Shown here: positions 17,231 through 25,272 of the stretch, piece by piece
Numbering within the stretch: position 1 is the stretch's first letter
Layout of the letters: each line of letters starts with the position of its first letter
NCBI GenBank assembly: GCA_024278455.1
Contig: JAJRTE010000132.1
Coordinates: 1-40,515 of the forward strand
DNA from: Myxococcota bacterium
Lineage (GTDB): Bacteria > Myxococcota_A > UBA796 > JAJRTE01
DNA length: 40,515 nt
Reading direction: 5' to 3'
Translations under genes and position numbers: made by a program
The notes under the pieces: generated by a model
What the model was told of the DNA's origin: nothing
The model's input: the letters and a program-made list of their open reading frames with translations, nothing else
Database searches by the model: none

Positions 17231-19075
17231 CTACATCACTTCCGGGGCTTCGATGCCGAGCAGGTCGAGCCCCCGCTCGAGCACGGTGCGTGTCGCGGCG
17301 GACAGGGCGAGGCGGCCGGCCTTCTGTGCTCGAGTGTCTGCGTGAAGCACGCTGTGGTCGTGATAGAAGCGGTTGAAGGCTGACGCGAGTTCGGTCAGGT
17401 ACTTGGCCATCATGGATGGGCTGAGGGAGCGCGCTGCGCCCTCGACCGCAGCGGGGAAGGCCAGCAGGATGCGGGCGACCTCTCGCTCGTCGTCGTTCCC
17501 GAGTGCCTCGTAGCCACCCTCTGCTTCTGCCTGGTCCGGGGACAATCCTTCCGCTTCTGCCTTGCGCAAGATGCTTCGGATACGCGCGTGGGTGTACTGG
17601 ACGTAGGGACCGGTATCGCCGGTCAACCGGATGGATTCCTCGGGGAAGAACGTGAACTCCTTCTTGGGGTTGTACTTGAGCATGTAGTGCTTGATTGCGC
17701 CGAGAGCCACGATGTGGGCCCGGCGCTCGATTTCCGTGTCGCCGGGGGTCCCTGCCCAGTCGTTGGCGTCGCCGGCGAGCGTTTCGATGGCCTTCTCCCG
17801 GGCCTTGGTGAACATCTCATCCATCAGGTCGTCGGCGTCGACCACGTTGCCCTCCCGGGTCTTGATGATGCCGTCGGGTAGGAACACCATGCCGTAGGAG
17901 AAGTGCTCCAGGCCATCCGCCCAGGCGAAGCCCAAGGTCTTCAGGGTGGCGAACAGCACCTTCATCTGGTGGTTCTGCTCGTTGCCGATGACGTAGATGG
18001 ACCGGTCCGGGCTGAAATCTTCCCACTTCTGGACCGCGAGACCGATATCCTGGGTGATGTACAGGGAGGTGCCGTCCGATCTCAGCAGCACCTTGTGACC
18101 CAGGCCGGCGTGGGAGAGATCGATGAACACGGATCCGTCGCCGTCACGCTCGACACGGCCCTTCTCGAGGGCGTCAAGCACGATCTCGCGTCCTCGCTGG
18201 TAGATCTCGCTCTCGTGATAGGTCTTGTCGAACCGGATGCCCAGCCTGCGATAGGTCTCGTCGAACCCGGCGTAGACCCAGCCGTTCATCGTGCGCCAGA
18301 GTTCCCTGGTCTCCGGGTCCCCGGCCTCCCACCGGCGGAGCATGTCCCGGGTCTCCCGGACCAGGGCCGACTCGCTTTCCAGCCGTTCATCCACCGTGGC
18401 AGGGTCGGCCCCTTCCTGCTCGAGCCGTGCGGCGAGTGCGTCGCGCTCGGCCGCCAGGGCCTTGCCATAGGCGAGATAGCAGTCGCCGACGAAATGGTCG
18501 CCCTTTTGGCCGCGTGACTCGGGGGTCTGTCCTGGGAAGAAGTGCCGGTAGGCGGTCATGGACTTGCAAATGTGAATGCCCCGGTCGTTGACGAGGCAGG
18601 CCTTGATCACGTCGTAGCCCACGGCCTCGAGCAACCTGCAGATCGACCAGCCCAGGACGATGTTGCGCACGTGGCCGATGTGGAGCGGTTTGTTGGTGTT
18701 CGGCGAGGAGAACTCGACCAGGACCCGCTGGCCCCTGTGGGCGTCCGAGAGGCCATAGGGACGGTCGGGGTGCAGGGCGGATGCGACCAGGGACTTGAAC
18801 AGGGTCGGCCCGTGCAACCTGATGTTCAGATACGGTCCGGTCGCCTTGACCTCCTCGACACAATCGAGCTTCAACCTGCCGGCCAGGTCGGCGGCAATCC
18901 GGGCCGGGGCACGGCGCAGGACCTTGGCGAGCGGAAAGGTGCCGAGCGACAGGTCGCCCAGCTCGACTCGAGGCGCCGGTTCCAGGGAAAGGCGCGGAAC
19001 CGGCACGTCGCCATAGGTCTCGAGAATCACTTCATGGAGCGCGCGGATGATTTCCTGTTTCAACGCTTCGATCAT
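17231..19075 (-). CDS. argS: arginine-tRNA ligase
   Basis: A 614-residue class I aminoacyl-tRNA synthetase that charges tRNA-Arg in the cytoplasm. The N-terminal arginyl-specific domain is followed by S-P-N-T-N-K-P-L and H-I-G-H at 132-135. The second signature is degenerate (I-K-T-R-E-G around Lys405), as in many ArgRS. The anticodon-binding helical domain contains Y-V-Q-Y-T-H-A-R-I, and the protein ends L-L-G-I-E-A-P-E-V-M as is typical. Length is normal for the family. It is transcribed leftwards and its end faces the USP-GNAT gene. Confidence 0.97.
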   Translation of the reverse strand: MIEALKQEIIRALHEVILETYGDVPVPRLSLEPAPRVELGDLSLGTFPLAKVLRRAPARIAADLAGRLKLDCVEEVKATGPYLNIRLHGPTLFKSLVASALHPDRPYGLSDAHRGQRVLVEFSSPNTNKPLHIGHVRNIVLGWSICRLLEAVGYDVIKACLVNDRGIHICKSMTAYRHFFPGQTPESRGQKGDHFVGDCYLAYGKALAAERDALAARLEQEGADPATVDERLESESALVRETRDMLRRWEAGDPETRELWRTMNGWVYAGFDETYRRLGIRFDKTYHESEIYQRGREIVLDALEKGRVERDGDGSVFIDLSHAGLGHKVLLRSDGTSLYITQDIGLAVQKWEDFSPDRSIYVIGNEQNHQMKVLFATLKTLGFAWADGLEHFSYGMVFLPDGIIKTREGNVVDADDLMDEMFTKAREKAIETLAGDANDWAGTPGDTEIERRAHIVALGAIKHYMLKYNPKKEFTFFPEESIRLTGDTGPYVQYTHARIRSILRKAEAEGLSPDQAEAEGGYEALGNDDEREVARILLAFPAAVEGAARSLSPSMMAKYLTELASAFNRFYHDHSVLHADTRAQKAGRLALSAATRTVLERGLDLLGIEAPEVM

Positions 19076-19192
19076 GGTGCCCAGGTCCTCCTGGCGATTT
19101 CGGTGCTTCGACGCACGGTGCTGCCGGCCTCGAGGGGGGATCGGGCCGGCGCGCCTGACTGGTCCTCGATGTGTCGGTCGTGCGAAGCCGAC

Positions 19193-19221
19193 ATTCTAGT
19201 CAGGTCGAGGCCAGATGGCGA
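19193..19221 (-). promoter_or_regulatory. possible argS promoter
   Basis: On the minus strand TCGCCA (19221-19216), 17-base spacer and TAGAAT (19198-19193). It lies in the 201-base gap between the guanylyltransferase and argS genes and predicts a leader of about 110 bases. The -35 match is weak. Confidence 0.35.
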
Positions 19222-19276
19222 GAGAAATGTCGAGAACAGGCCATCCCGGACGCGGTTCGCGACCGCCGGGCGCGGC

Positions 19277-20371
19277 TCATCGATTCGATGCGCCGCCGTC
19301 CAGGTCTGCCAGGCGTGGATCGCCACGGTAGTCCTGCAGCAGGGCCTTCACCTCTTCCGCCCGGTTCCGGGGACAGACGAGCACCTTGTCGCCGCTCTTG
19401 ACGATCACGAGGTCGCGGACACCCAGGGCGGCGATGGTCCCGTCCTCGCAGACGATGGTGGAGCCGCTGGTGTCCCTGGTGAGAACGTTGCCGCGAAGGA
19501 GGTTATCGTCGCTGTCTCGAGGCAGCACGGAGCGCAGGCCTTCCCACGAACCCACGTCTTCCCAGCGAAAACGGCCGGGCAACACGGCAATGTTGTCCGA
19601 AGTCTCGAGGATGGCTTTTTCTATTGGAACGGGAAGCAAGTCTTCGTAGACCGCTTCGAGCGCCTGCCGCTCTTCAGGTTCACCAACGGCGCCTGCGAAC
19701 CGGTCGAGGCGCGCCGACAGGTCGGGGAGCCTTTGGCGGAAGGCTTCCCACAACGGCTGGATGCCCCACACGAAGATGCCGCTGTTCCACCAGTAGCGGC
19801 CGGACATCGTGAATGCCTTCGCCTGCTCGAGAGGGGGCTTCTCTACGAATCGTTCCACCTTGTGGATGGGTATGCCGTCTCGAGTCTCGAGAAGGTCGCC
19901 CACCTCGATGTGACCGAACCCGGTCCCGACTCGAGTCGGCACGAAGCCGCAGGTGACGAACCTGCCCGTCGTCCGGGCGTGTGCTTCGGCCACGGCAAGG
20001 GTGTGCAGGAAAGCCTCGTCGCCTTCGATGGCGTGGTCCGCTGCCTGGACCATCATGGTGGCGTCGGGGTCCTGGCGGCGAATCTCGATGATGGCGAGGC
20101 CGATGGCAGGCGCCGTGTTGCACTGTCTCGGCTCGAGCAGCACGTGGTCGGGCGGTAGCTCGGGCAGCTCGCCGCGGATGGCCTCCCCGAGCGCCTGGCT
20201 GGTGACCACCCATGTCCGTTCCGGCGGAAACAGGGGCCTCAGCCTGTCGATGGTGATCCGAATCATCGATCGGTCGCAGAGAAGCTGCAGGAGCTGCTTG
20301 GGACGTGCCGCGCAACTCATGGGCCAGAACCGCTCGCCGCTTCCCCCGGCCGTGATCACTGCGTGGAACAT
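19277..20371 (-). CDS. manC: mannose-1-phosphate guanylyltransferase
   Basis: A 364-residue monofunctional sugar nucleotidyltransferase that makes GDP-mannose from mannose-1-phosphate and GTP for polysaccharide synthesis. The nucleotide-binding signature A-G-G-S-G-E-R-F-W-P-M-S with A-R-P-K-Q follows the N-terminus directly. Also visible are A-A-D-H (metal-binding region), F-V-E-K-P and N-S-G-I-F-V-W, all typical of the family. It lacks the C-terminal isomerase cupin of bifunctional enzymes. The start at 20371 is preceded by AAGGAG eight bases upstream. It is divergent from the HIT-family gene, sharing a promoter region. Confidence 0.92.
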   Translation of the reverse strand: MFHAVITAGGSGERFWPMSCAARPKQLLQLLCDRSMIRITIDRLRPLFPPERTWVVTSQALGEAIRGELPELPPDHVLLEPRQCNTAPAIGLAIIEIRRQDPDATMMVQAADHAIEGDEAFLHTLAVAEAHARTTGRFVTCGFVPTRVGTGFGHIEVGDLLETRDGIPIHKVERFVEKPPLEQAKAFTMSGRYWWNSGIFVWGIQPLWEAFRQRLPDLSARLDRFAGAVGEPEERQALEAVYEDLLPVPIEKAILETSDNIAVLPGRFRWEDVGSWEGLRSVLPRDSDDNLLRGNVLTRDTSGSTIVCEDGTIAALGVRDLVIVKSGDKVLVCPRNRAEEVKALLQDYRGDPRLADLDGGASNR

Positions 20372-20404
20372 GGTGGGCGCTCCTTTCGGTCCGCGGGACC
20401 TGGC

Positions 20405-20432
20405 TTGAGCCGGTGACCACACCGAGTATAAT
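20405..20432 (+). promoter_or_regulatory. promoter of the HIT-family gene
   Basis: TTGAGC at 20405-20410, 16-base spacer and a perfect TATAAT at 20427-20432. The -10 overlaps the -10 of the opposing manC promoter. Confidence 0.55.
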
Positions 20433-20453
20433 GCATGCCACGCGGTCACTCAA
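20425..20453 (-). promoter_or_regulatory. promoter of the guanylyltransferase gene
   Basis: On the minus strand TTGAGT (20453-20448), 17-base spacer and TATACT (20430-20425). Its -10 shares four bases with the TATAAT of the opposing promoter. The flanks form an imperfect inverted repeat (GCTTGAG...GTGACC on the left, GGTCACTCAAGC on the right). Confidence 0.6.
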
Positions 20454-20491
20454 GCAGGCTCGAGCGCCTGGCCTGCCGTTTCGGAGGGTAC

Positions 20492-20842
20492 ATGACGAGA
20501 AACACCACTGTGTTCGGGAAGATACTGCGGGGCGAGGTGCCCGCCAGGATGGTCTACGAGGATGACCTGGCCGTCGCGTTCCATGACATCCAACCCCAGG
20601 CCCCGGTTCATGTCCTGATCATCCCTCGAGCCTGGCTGAAAAGTGTCGACCAGGCGGATGTGAGCCATGAGCAACTGCTCGGCCACCTGTTGATCGTCGC
20701 GGCCGATATCGCCAGGGAGTTCGGGGTCGACAAGACGGGCTATCGCCTTGTGATCAACCACGGGCCGCACGGGCAGCAGAGCGTGTTCCATCTTCATGTC
20801 CATCTGCTCGGCGGGCGGCAGTTCGGATGGCCTCCGGGGTGA
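20492..20842 (+). CDS. HIT-family (HINT-like) nucleotide-binding protein
   Basis: A 116-residue cytoplasmic protein of the histidine triad family. The catalytic motif H-L-H-V-H-L-L is near the C-terminus, and the N-terminal I-L-R-G-E-V-P-A and V-L-I-I-P motifs are typical of HINT/PKCI-like purine nucleoside phosphoramidases. The start at 20492 is chosen for GGAGG just upstream and the usual family length. Its end converges on the tRNA-Gly terminator. Confidence 0.93.
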   Translation: MTRNTTVFGKILRGEVPARMVYEDDLAVAFHDIQPQAPVHVLIIPRAWLKSVDQADVSHEQLLGHLLIVAADIAREFGVDKTGYRLVINHGPHGQQSVFHLHVHLLGGRQFGWPPG

Positions 20843-20866
20843 GTACGGCCGGGGTCGGGAGCGAAC

Positions 20867-20899
20867 ATAAGAAAAGGCCGGCTTCCGGTGAAGCCGGCC
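20867..20899 (-). terminator. intrinsic terminator of tRNA-Gly
   Basis: A perfect 10-base stem (20876-20885 with 20890-20899) and a four-base loop, followed on the minus strand by TTTTCTTA. It starts two bases after the tRNA CCA end. It would also act as a hairpin barrier to the HIT transcript from the other side. Confidence 0.88.
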
Positions 20900-20900
20900 C

Positions 20901-20975
20901 TGGAGCGGGAAACGAGATTTGAACTCGCGACCCTCGCCTTGGCAAGGCGATGCTCTACCACTGAGCTATTCCCGC
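20901..20975 (-). tRNA. tRNA-Gly, anticodon GCC
   Basis: A 75-nucleotide cloverleaf with encoded CCA. The acceptor stem is GCGGGAA/TTCCCGC, the D arm contains AGCTCAGTGGTAGAGC, the anticodon stem is TCGCC/GGCGA with loop TTGCCAA (anticodon at 20943-20941), and the T arm is GCGAG/CTCGT with loop TTCAAAT. It is read leftwards from its own promoter inside the end of pgsA and closed by an intrinsic terminator. Confidence 0.97.
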
Positions 20976-21013
20976 ATGCGTCCTCCCGCACACCGACGGG
21001 CAAAATCGTGCCT

Positions 21014-21042
21014 ACTATGTCCAGTTCAGGCGCCGGTGTCAA
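21014..21042 (-). promoter_or_regulatory. tRNA-Gly promoter
   Basis: On the minus strand TTGACA (21042-21037), 17-base spacer and CATAGT (21019-21014), giving a leader of about 33 bases before the tRNA. The TGA stop codon of pgsA (21041-21039) lies inside the -35 box. Confidence 0.6.
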
Positions 21043-21626
21043 GAAGTTTTTTGGTGCCCCTCGACGCTCGAGGCCGCGATGAAGAACTGGTACAGGTAGT
21101 GGGCGCCCGACCACACGGACAGGACCACGGCAGGCCACATCAGCATCATGCCGACCGTGTGCAAGTCGACCGCGTTGACCGGGTAGTGGGCGATCAGGAA
21201 GCAAAGCGACACATCGAGAAAGGTGGTCTTGTACTTTCCCCACTTGCTCGCGGAGATGATCAGCCCTTCGCTGGCGGCAATGCCACGCAGCGCGGTGATC
21301 GTCACATCGCGCATGATGAGTACCGCGGCCATCCAGGCGGGCATGCGTCCGAGGGGCACCAGCATGACGAGGGCGCCGATGACCAGCAGCTTGTCCGCCA
21401 GCGGGTCGAGAAACGCCCCGATGATGCTCACCAGGTTGTACTTCCGGGCAAGGTATCCGTCGACGATGTCCGATATGGAGGCCGCGACGTACAGGAACGC
21501 CGCAACCCAGCAGGTCACGAAGGATTCGTAGGCCAGAAGGGCCATGACCACGGGAACGACGAAGATCCGCGCCACCGTGATCGTGTTCGGGGCATTCCAG
21601 AAACGGCTGCCCGCCAACTGTCTCAT
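21039..21626 (-). CDS. pgsA: CDP-diacylglycerol-glycerol-3-phosphate 3-phosphatidyltransferase
   Basis: A 195-residue inner-membrane enzyme of acidic phospholipid synthesis. The CDP-alcohol phosphotransferase motif is complete: D56-G57-x2-A60-R61-x8-G70-x3-D74-x3-D78, with D53 just before. The N-terminal N-A-P-N-T-I-T-V-A-R-I is typical of PgsA, and there are about five membrane helices. The start at 21626 gives the family length and leaves an 11-base gap after the transglycosylase stop. It is the last protein gene of the leftward run before tRNA-Gly. Confidence 0.95.
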   Translation of the reverse strand: MRQLAGSRFWNAPNTITVARIFVVPVVMALLAYESFVTCWVAAFLYVAASISDIVDGYLARKYNLVSIIGAFLDPLADKLLVIGALVMLVPLGRMPAWMAAVLIMRDVTITALRGIAASEGLIISASKWGKYKTTFLDVSLCFLIAHYPVNAVDLHTVGMMLMWPAVVLSVWSGAHYLYQFFIAASSVEGHQKTS

Positions 21627-21637
21627 GCGCTCACCCT

Positions 21638-22300
21638 TCAATCCCAGCCGGCGAAGGACAGGTCGTTCTCCAGGAACTCCTGGTAGAAGGCTTCGACACG
21701 GCGGACATAGACCCGGGTCTCCGCGAACGGGGGTATGCCCCCGTACCTGGCGACCGCTCGAGGGCCGGAGTTGTAAGCGGCCACGGCCAGCCTGCGCCTG
21801 CCGAACCGCATCAGCATCTGCTTGAGAAAGCGTGCCCCCCCCTCGAGGTTCTGTTCCGGGTCCCAGATGTCCTGGACCCCGACTAGCCGCGCCGTTTGCG
21901 GCAAGAGCTGCATCAGGCCTCGAGCACCGGCCCGCGAATGGGCCGCCGGGTTGAACGCCGACTCCGCCATGACAACCGCCTTGATCAAGGCCGGCTCCAG
22001 GTTGTGCTCCGCTCCCAGCTTCCGGATGGTCTCGTCCCACCGGTGGAAATTGGCCCGAAAGTACTGAAATCGGGAGCCGGATCGTGACGGGGCGTTGAGG
22101 AATGCCTGCCAGTTGTCATAGCGGTCGGGATTGTCCGTAAAGCAGACCGTACCGTTCTCGTCCACGCGACGATAGATGGTCCGGGCCCCCGGCTCCCCGG
22201 CGAGACCTGCTGTTTCGGGAAGCAGGGTCGCCAGCGAGACCACCCCGGCCACCGGCAGTGCCGCAATGCGTCCGAGCCTTGGTGACATTGTTATTCTCAT
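21638..22300 (-). CDS. lytic transglycosylase (SLT domain) with DUF4124-like N-terminus
   Basis: A 220-residue exported murein hydrolase. A signal peptide (about 1-34) precedes a short DUF4124-like segment, I-Y-R-R-V-D-E-N-G-T-V-C-F-T-D-N-P (42-58). The goose-type SLT domain has catalytic Glu113 in M-A-E-S-A-F-N-P, then G-L-M-Q-L (128-132) and A-Y-N-S-G-P near 184. It should cleave peptidoglycan glycan strands, giving anhydromuropeptides. ATGs at 22300 and 22288 are both possible; the first gives a better signal peptide. Nearby pgsA and GT4 genes give an envelope context. Confidence 0.9.
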   Translation of the reverse strand: MRITMSPRLGRIAALPVAGVVSLATLLPETAGLAGEPGARTIYRRVDENGTVCFTDNPDRYDNWQAFLNAPSRSGSRFQYFRANFHRWDETIRKLGAEHNLEPALIKAVVMAESAFNPAAHSRAGARGLMQLLPQTARLVGVQDIWDPEQNLEGGARFLKQMLMRFGRRRLAVAAYNSGPRAVARYGGIPPFAETRVYVRRVEAFYQEFLENDLSFAGWD

Positions 22301-22387
22301 TCCACCGTTCCGTGCTCCGCCGGAAAACACACCATGGCGCGCAAACGCCGGTTGCCAGGCCGAACCTCCAGAAATTTCCACCAGGTG

Positions 22388-23809
22388 CTAGTGGAACGAT
22401 ACCGGAGAATGGTTCGAGGTGTCAACAGGTACGGTGGCTGGTCGGTCGGGATTGGGGGGGCGCGAACATGCGCCATGCCCGCGGCTCGTCGTTCGACTCG
22501 TGCAAGCCAGGACGCGCCGGAGTTCGGCTCCCACCTCCACAATCCGGTCCACCACCGCTCCCCAACTCCTCCCCGCGACCTGTCCGGGCCCCGCCGATGA
22601 CCACTGCTGGAGCACTTCGGGCCTGCCGGCCGCTTCCACCAGGGCCGTCGCCATGCCCCGCCGATCGTGCCACGGCAGGACCCGACCGGCCTGGCCCACG
22701 AGGAACGGCAGGTCTCCCTGACTCGAGGTGACCACCGGCACGCCCATGGCCAGTGCCTCGAGGACCTTCAACGGCGCGAAGTAGAACGGTTCGATTCGAG
22801 GATACGGGGCCAGCAGCACGTCCATGACCGCCAGGTAGTCCGGCACCCGGTCCGGCGCCACGAACCCCACGAAGCGCACAGCCCGTCCGAGCCCCGCTTC
22901 CTGGACCCGCCGGTACATCCGATCGCGCTCGGGACCGTCTCCCACCACGAGCCCGCGGATGTCCGGACGCACCCTGCTCGCGCTCGCCACCACGTCCACC
23001 CAGGCGTCCACCCCGTGCCATGGCTTCAGGCTCCCGAGGAATCCGACCACGAACCCGCCCGACAGGCCGAGTTGCCGGACAAGCCCCGGATCGGACTCGC
23101 TGCGCGCGAAGCGCTCGAGGTCCACGCCGTTGCCTGTCACGGTCACACGACCAGGAGGGACCCCCGCCGTGTCGGAAAGGTAGGCCTTCAGGGGGCCGGA
23201 TACCGCAAGGACGTGATCCGCCGTTCGCAACACGAGGCGCTCGGCAAGCAGGTCCCACACCCGGGCGTGGTACCCCTCGAACCACGCCCGCTCGAGACGA
23301 AGCGGCGCATTGACCTCGAGCACCCAGGGCACCTTCAGGCGCCTCCGCAGAGCCAGGCCGGCCATACTGAACAGGTCATGGCGCTCGAGCAGGAAGTCCG
23401 GGGGGTCGAAGCGAAGCCACGCCGCGACGCGGGCGGCGACACGCAGGGACAGCCGGGCTTCGGCGACGGCACGACCCGGTATCCGGCCATACGACGCCGG
23501 GCGATCGACCACGTGATGGACGCGCAGGCGACTCGAGAGACCAGTCTCCGTGAATCTCGCCGGGGTGCGTCGCATGCTGCTTCCGGGCGGCTTCAGGGCG
23601 GGCTGTTGTTCGTCGTGTTCGAAGCCACGTCGCGTCGACGCGCGTCGAACGTCCCCTCGAGCCCCGAACAGGGTCACGCGATGGCCTCGAGCCAGGAATG
23701 CTCGAGTCAATGCCTCCACGTGCCTCGTACTCCCCGAAGGTCCCTCGAGCGGGACGCCGGGTGCGCTGATGAGGTAGGCGACATGCAGCCCTGGTCGTGC
23801 CGGCGTCAC
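22388..23809 (-). CDS. glycosyltransferase family 4 protein
   Basis: A 473-residue GT-B fold enzyme. The N-terminal acceptor domain contains the G-S-T-R-H-V-E-A-L region. The C-terminal domain has V-G-F-L-G-S-L-K-P-W-H-G, V-G-D-G-P-E and the donor-binding motif E-P-F-Y-F-A-P-L-K-V-L-E (E-x7-E pattern of retaining GT4 enzymes). Substrates are unknown. It starts at GTG, overlapping the TGA of the preceding gene by four bases (GTGA), so it is probably translationally coupled to it. The final 30 residues are Pro/Ser-rich and look like an unconserved tail. The nearby mannose guanylyltransferase gene could supply a GDP-mannose donor (inference). Confidence 0.88.
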   Translation of the reverse strand: MTPARPGLHVAYLISAPGVPLEGPSGSTRHVEALTRAFLARGHRVTLFGARGDVRRASTRRGFEHDEQQPALKPPGSSMRRTPARFTETGLSSRLRVHHVVDRPASYGRIPGRAVAEARLSLRVAARVAAWLRFDPPDFLLERHDLFSMAGLALRRRLKVPWVLEVNAPLRLERAWFEGYHARVWDLLAERLVLRTADHVLAVSGPLKAYLSDTAGVPPGRVTVTGNGVDLERFARSESDPGLVRQLGLSGGFVVGFLGSLKPWHGVDAWVDVVASASRVRPDIRGLVVGDGPERDRMYRRVQEAGLGRAVRFVGFVAPDRVPDYLAVMDVLLAPYPRIEPFYFAPLKVLEALAMGVPVVTSSQGDLPFLVGQAGRVLPWHDRRGMATALVEAAGRPEVLQQWSSAGPGQVAGRSWGAVVDRIVEVGAELRRVLACTSRTTSRGHGACSRPPNPDRPATVPVDTSNHSPVSFH

Positions 23810-24984
23810 AGGCGGGAAAAGGCGGTTTCGAGATCGGCGATGAGGTCGTCGGGATGTTCTATGCCGACGGACAACCGGATGAGGCCGTCTGCGACCCCTA
23901 CCGCTCGCCGGCGTTCCGGCGTCATCGCCGCGTGCGTCATGGCAGCGGGAATCTCGATCAGGGACTCCACCCCGCCCAGGCTCTCGGCCAGGCTGAAAAC
24001 ACGGGTGCCCGCCGCGAACCGCCGGGCAGCATCCAGGTCCGCGTCCAGTTCCAGGGATATCATGCCGCCGGGAAGCCGCATCTGCCGGCTGGCCAGGTCG
24101 AACTGGGGATGAGACCGGAGCCCCGGATAGATCACCCGGGTGACGTGCGGATGGCCCTCCAGGTACTCGGCAATCCTCTGCGCATTCTGAACGTGCCGCT
24201 CCATCCGCAACGCCAGGGTCTTGATCCCGCGCAGCACGAGCCAGGCGTCCATCGGTCCCGGAACGGCGCCGATGGCGTTCTGCAGATAGGCAAGCCGTTC
24301 ATGGAGTTCCGGATCGCTGGTCATCACGCAACCCCCGATCACGTCGGAATGGCCGTTGAGGTACTTGGTGGTCGAATGGAGGGAAAGGTCGGCACCGAGT
24401 TCCAGCGGGCGCTGGAGGTAGGGGGTCATGAACGTGTTGTCCACCACGACTCGAGCACCTGTTCGCCGCCCGATGTCGGCGACAGCCGCGATGTCGGCGA
24501 GCTTCAGCAGGGGATTGGTCGGCGTCTCGATCCAGATCAAGCGCGTCCGAGGCGTTACGGCCTCCTCGACCCGGGCCGGATCGGTCATGTCCACGTAGGA
24601 AAACGTCAACGCCTGCTGGGCGAACACGTTGTCGAACAGGCGATACGTGCCACCGTACAGGTCATCCATGGCAACCACGTGGTCCCCGGCCTCGAGGAGG
24701 TGGAGAATGGTGGCCGCTGCCGCGCACCCCGAGGCGAACGCGAGCCCGAAACGCGCGCCCTCCAGGGCCGCCAGGTTGGCCTCGAGGACGCTTCGAGTCG
24801 GGTTGCCGGTCCGGGAATACTCGTAGCCCTTGTGCACCCCCACGTCCGGTTGCACGTAGGTCGAGGTCTGGTAGATGGCCGGCATGATGGCACCTGTCGC
24901 CGGGTCCGGGTCCTGTCCGGCATGTACGGCGAGCGTCTCGAAATGGGGGCGAGCGGTATCCCGCGGGTCTGTCTGAAGTTTCAT
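23806..24984 (-). CDS. Cys/Met-metabolism PLP enzyme (cystathionine gamma-synthase/lyase-like)
   Basis: A 392-residue fold-type I PLP enzyme of transsulfuration. PLP-binding Lys207 sits in S-T-T-K-Y-L-N-G-H-S-D. The N-terminus has A-V-H-A-G-Q, then Y-E-Y-S-R-T-G-N-P-T for phosphate binding across the dimer, and S-L-G-G-V-E-S-L-I near 335. Whether it makes cystathionine, cleaves it or acts on homocysteine precursors cannot be told from sequence alone. A promoter and a GGAG site precede the ATG. It is the first gene of the leftward run. Confidence 0.93.
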   Translation of the reverse strand: MKLQTDPRDTARPHFETLAVHAGQDPDPATGAIMPAIYQTSTYVQPDVGVHKGYEYSRTGNPTRSVLEANLAALEGARFGLAFASGCAAAATILHLLEAGDHVVAMDDLYGGTYRLFDNVFAQQALTFSYVDMTDPARVEEAVTPRTRLIWIETPTNPLLKLADIAAVADIGRRTGARVVVDNTFMTPYLQRPLELGADLSLHSTTKYLNGHSDVIGGCVMTSDPELHERLAYLQNAIGAVPGPMDAWLVLRGIKTLALRMERHVQNAQRIAEYLEGHPHVTRVIYPGLRSHPQFDLASRQMRLPGGMISLELDADLDAARRFAAGTRVFSLAESLGGVESLIEIPAAMTHAAMTPERRRAVGVADGLIRLSVGIEHPDDLIADLETAFSRL

Positions 24985-25017
24985 GACATGCTCCAGTGCG
25001 GCGGTCGAAGGTTTCGT

Positions 25018-25046
25018 ATTTTGGCCTCGAGCCGTCCTGGTGTCAA
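25018..25046 (-). promoter_or_regulatory. promoter of the Cys/Met PLP enzyme gene
   Basis: On the minus strand TTGACA (25046-25041), 17-base spacer and CAAAAT (25023-25018), about 30 bases before the ATG. The spacer contains a CTCGAG. Confidence 0.5.
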
Positions 25047-25147
25047 AGGGGTCTTGAGCAGAAGGTCGCGATATCGACCAGATGGCGCCCTGTATCGGCC
25101 GGCGTTCTTGGCAGTAACAAGGAGTCCGCGTGCCGGGCGCGCCGTCG

Positions 25148-25176
25148 TTGACGCCGGTTTTTGCCAGTGCTATAGT
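25148..25176 (+). promoter_or_regulatory. promoter of the MopE/beta-helix gene
   Basis: TTGACG at 25148-25153, 17-base spacer and TATAGT at 25171-25176, each one base off consensus. The predicted leader is about 90 bases. Divergent from the PLP enzyme promoter 100 bases away. Confidence 0.65.
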
Positions 25177-25272
25177 ACAGTTGACTCACTGTTGAAGTAG
25201 TTCTTCGCGCGATGGCGGACGCTGTTCCGCGCGTCGCGGGTCGTCCAGCAGCACCGGTCCAGGGAGTTCAGC

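Noticed and set aside
17231..19075. Loss of the KMSKS motif in argS as a sign of inactivity
   Set aside because: Many arginyl-tRNA synthetases have a degenerate second signature; H-I-G-H and all other regions are intact.
18542..20158. Plus-strand open frame spanning argS and the guanylyltransferase gene
   Set aside because: It crosses two conserved enzyme genes on the other strand and carries no known motif.
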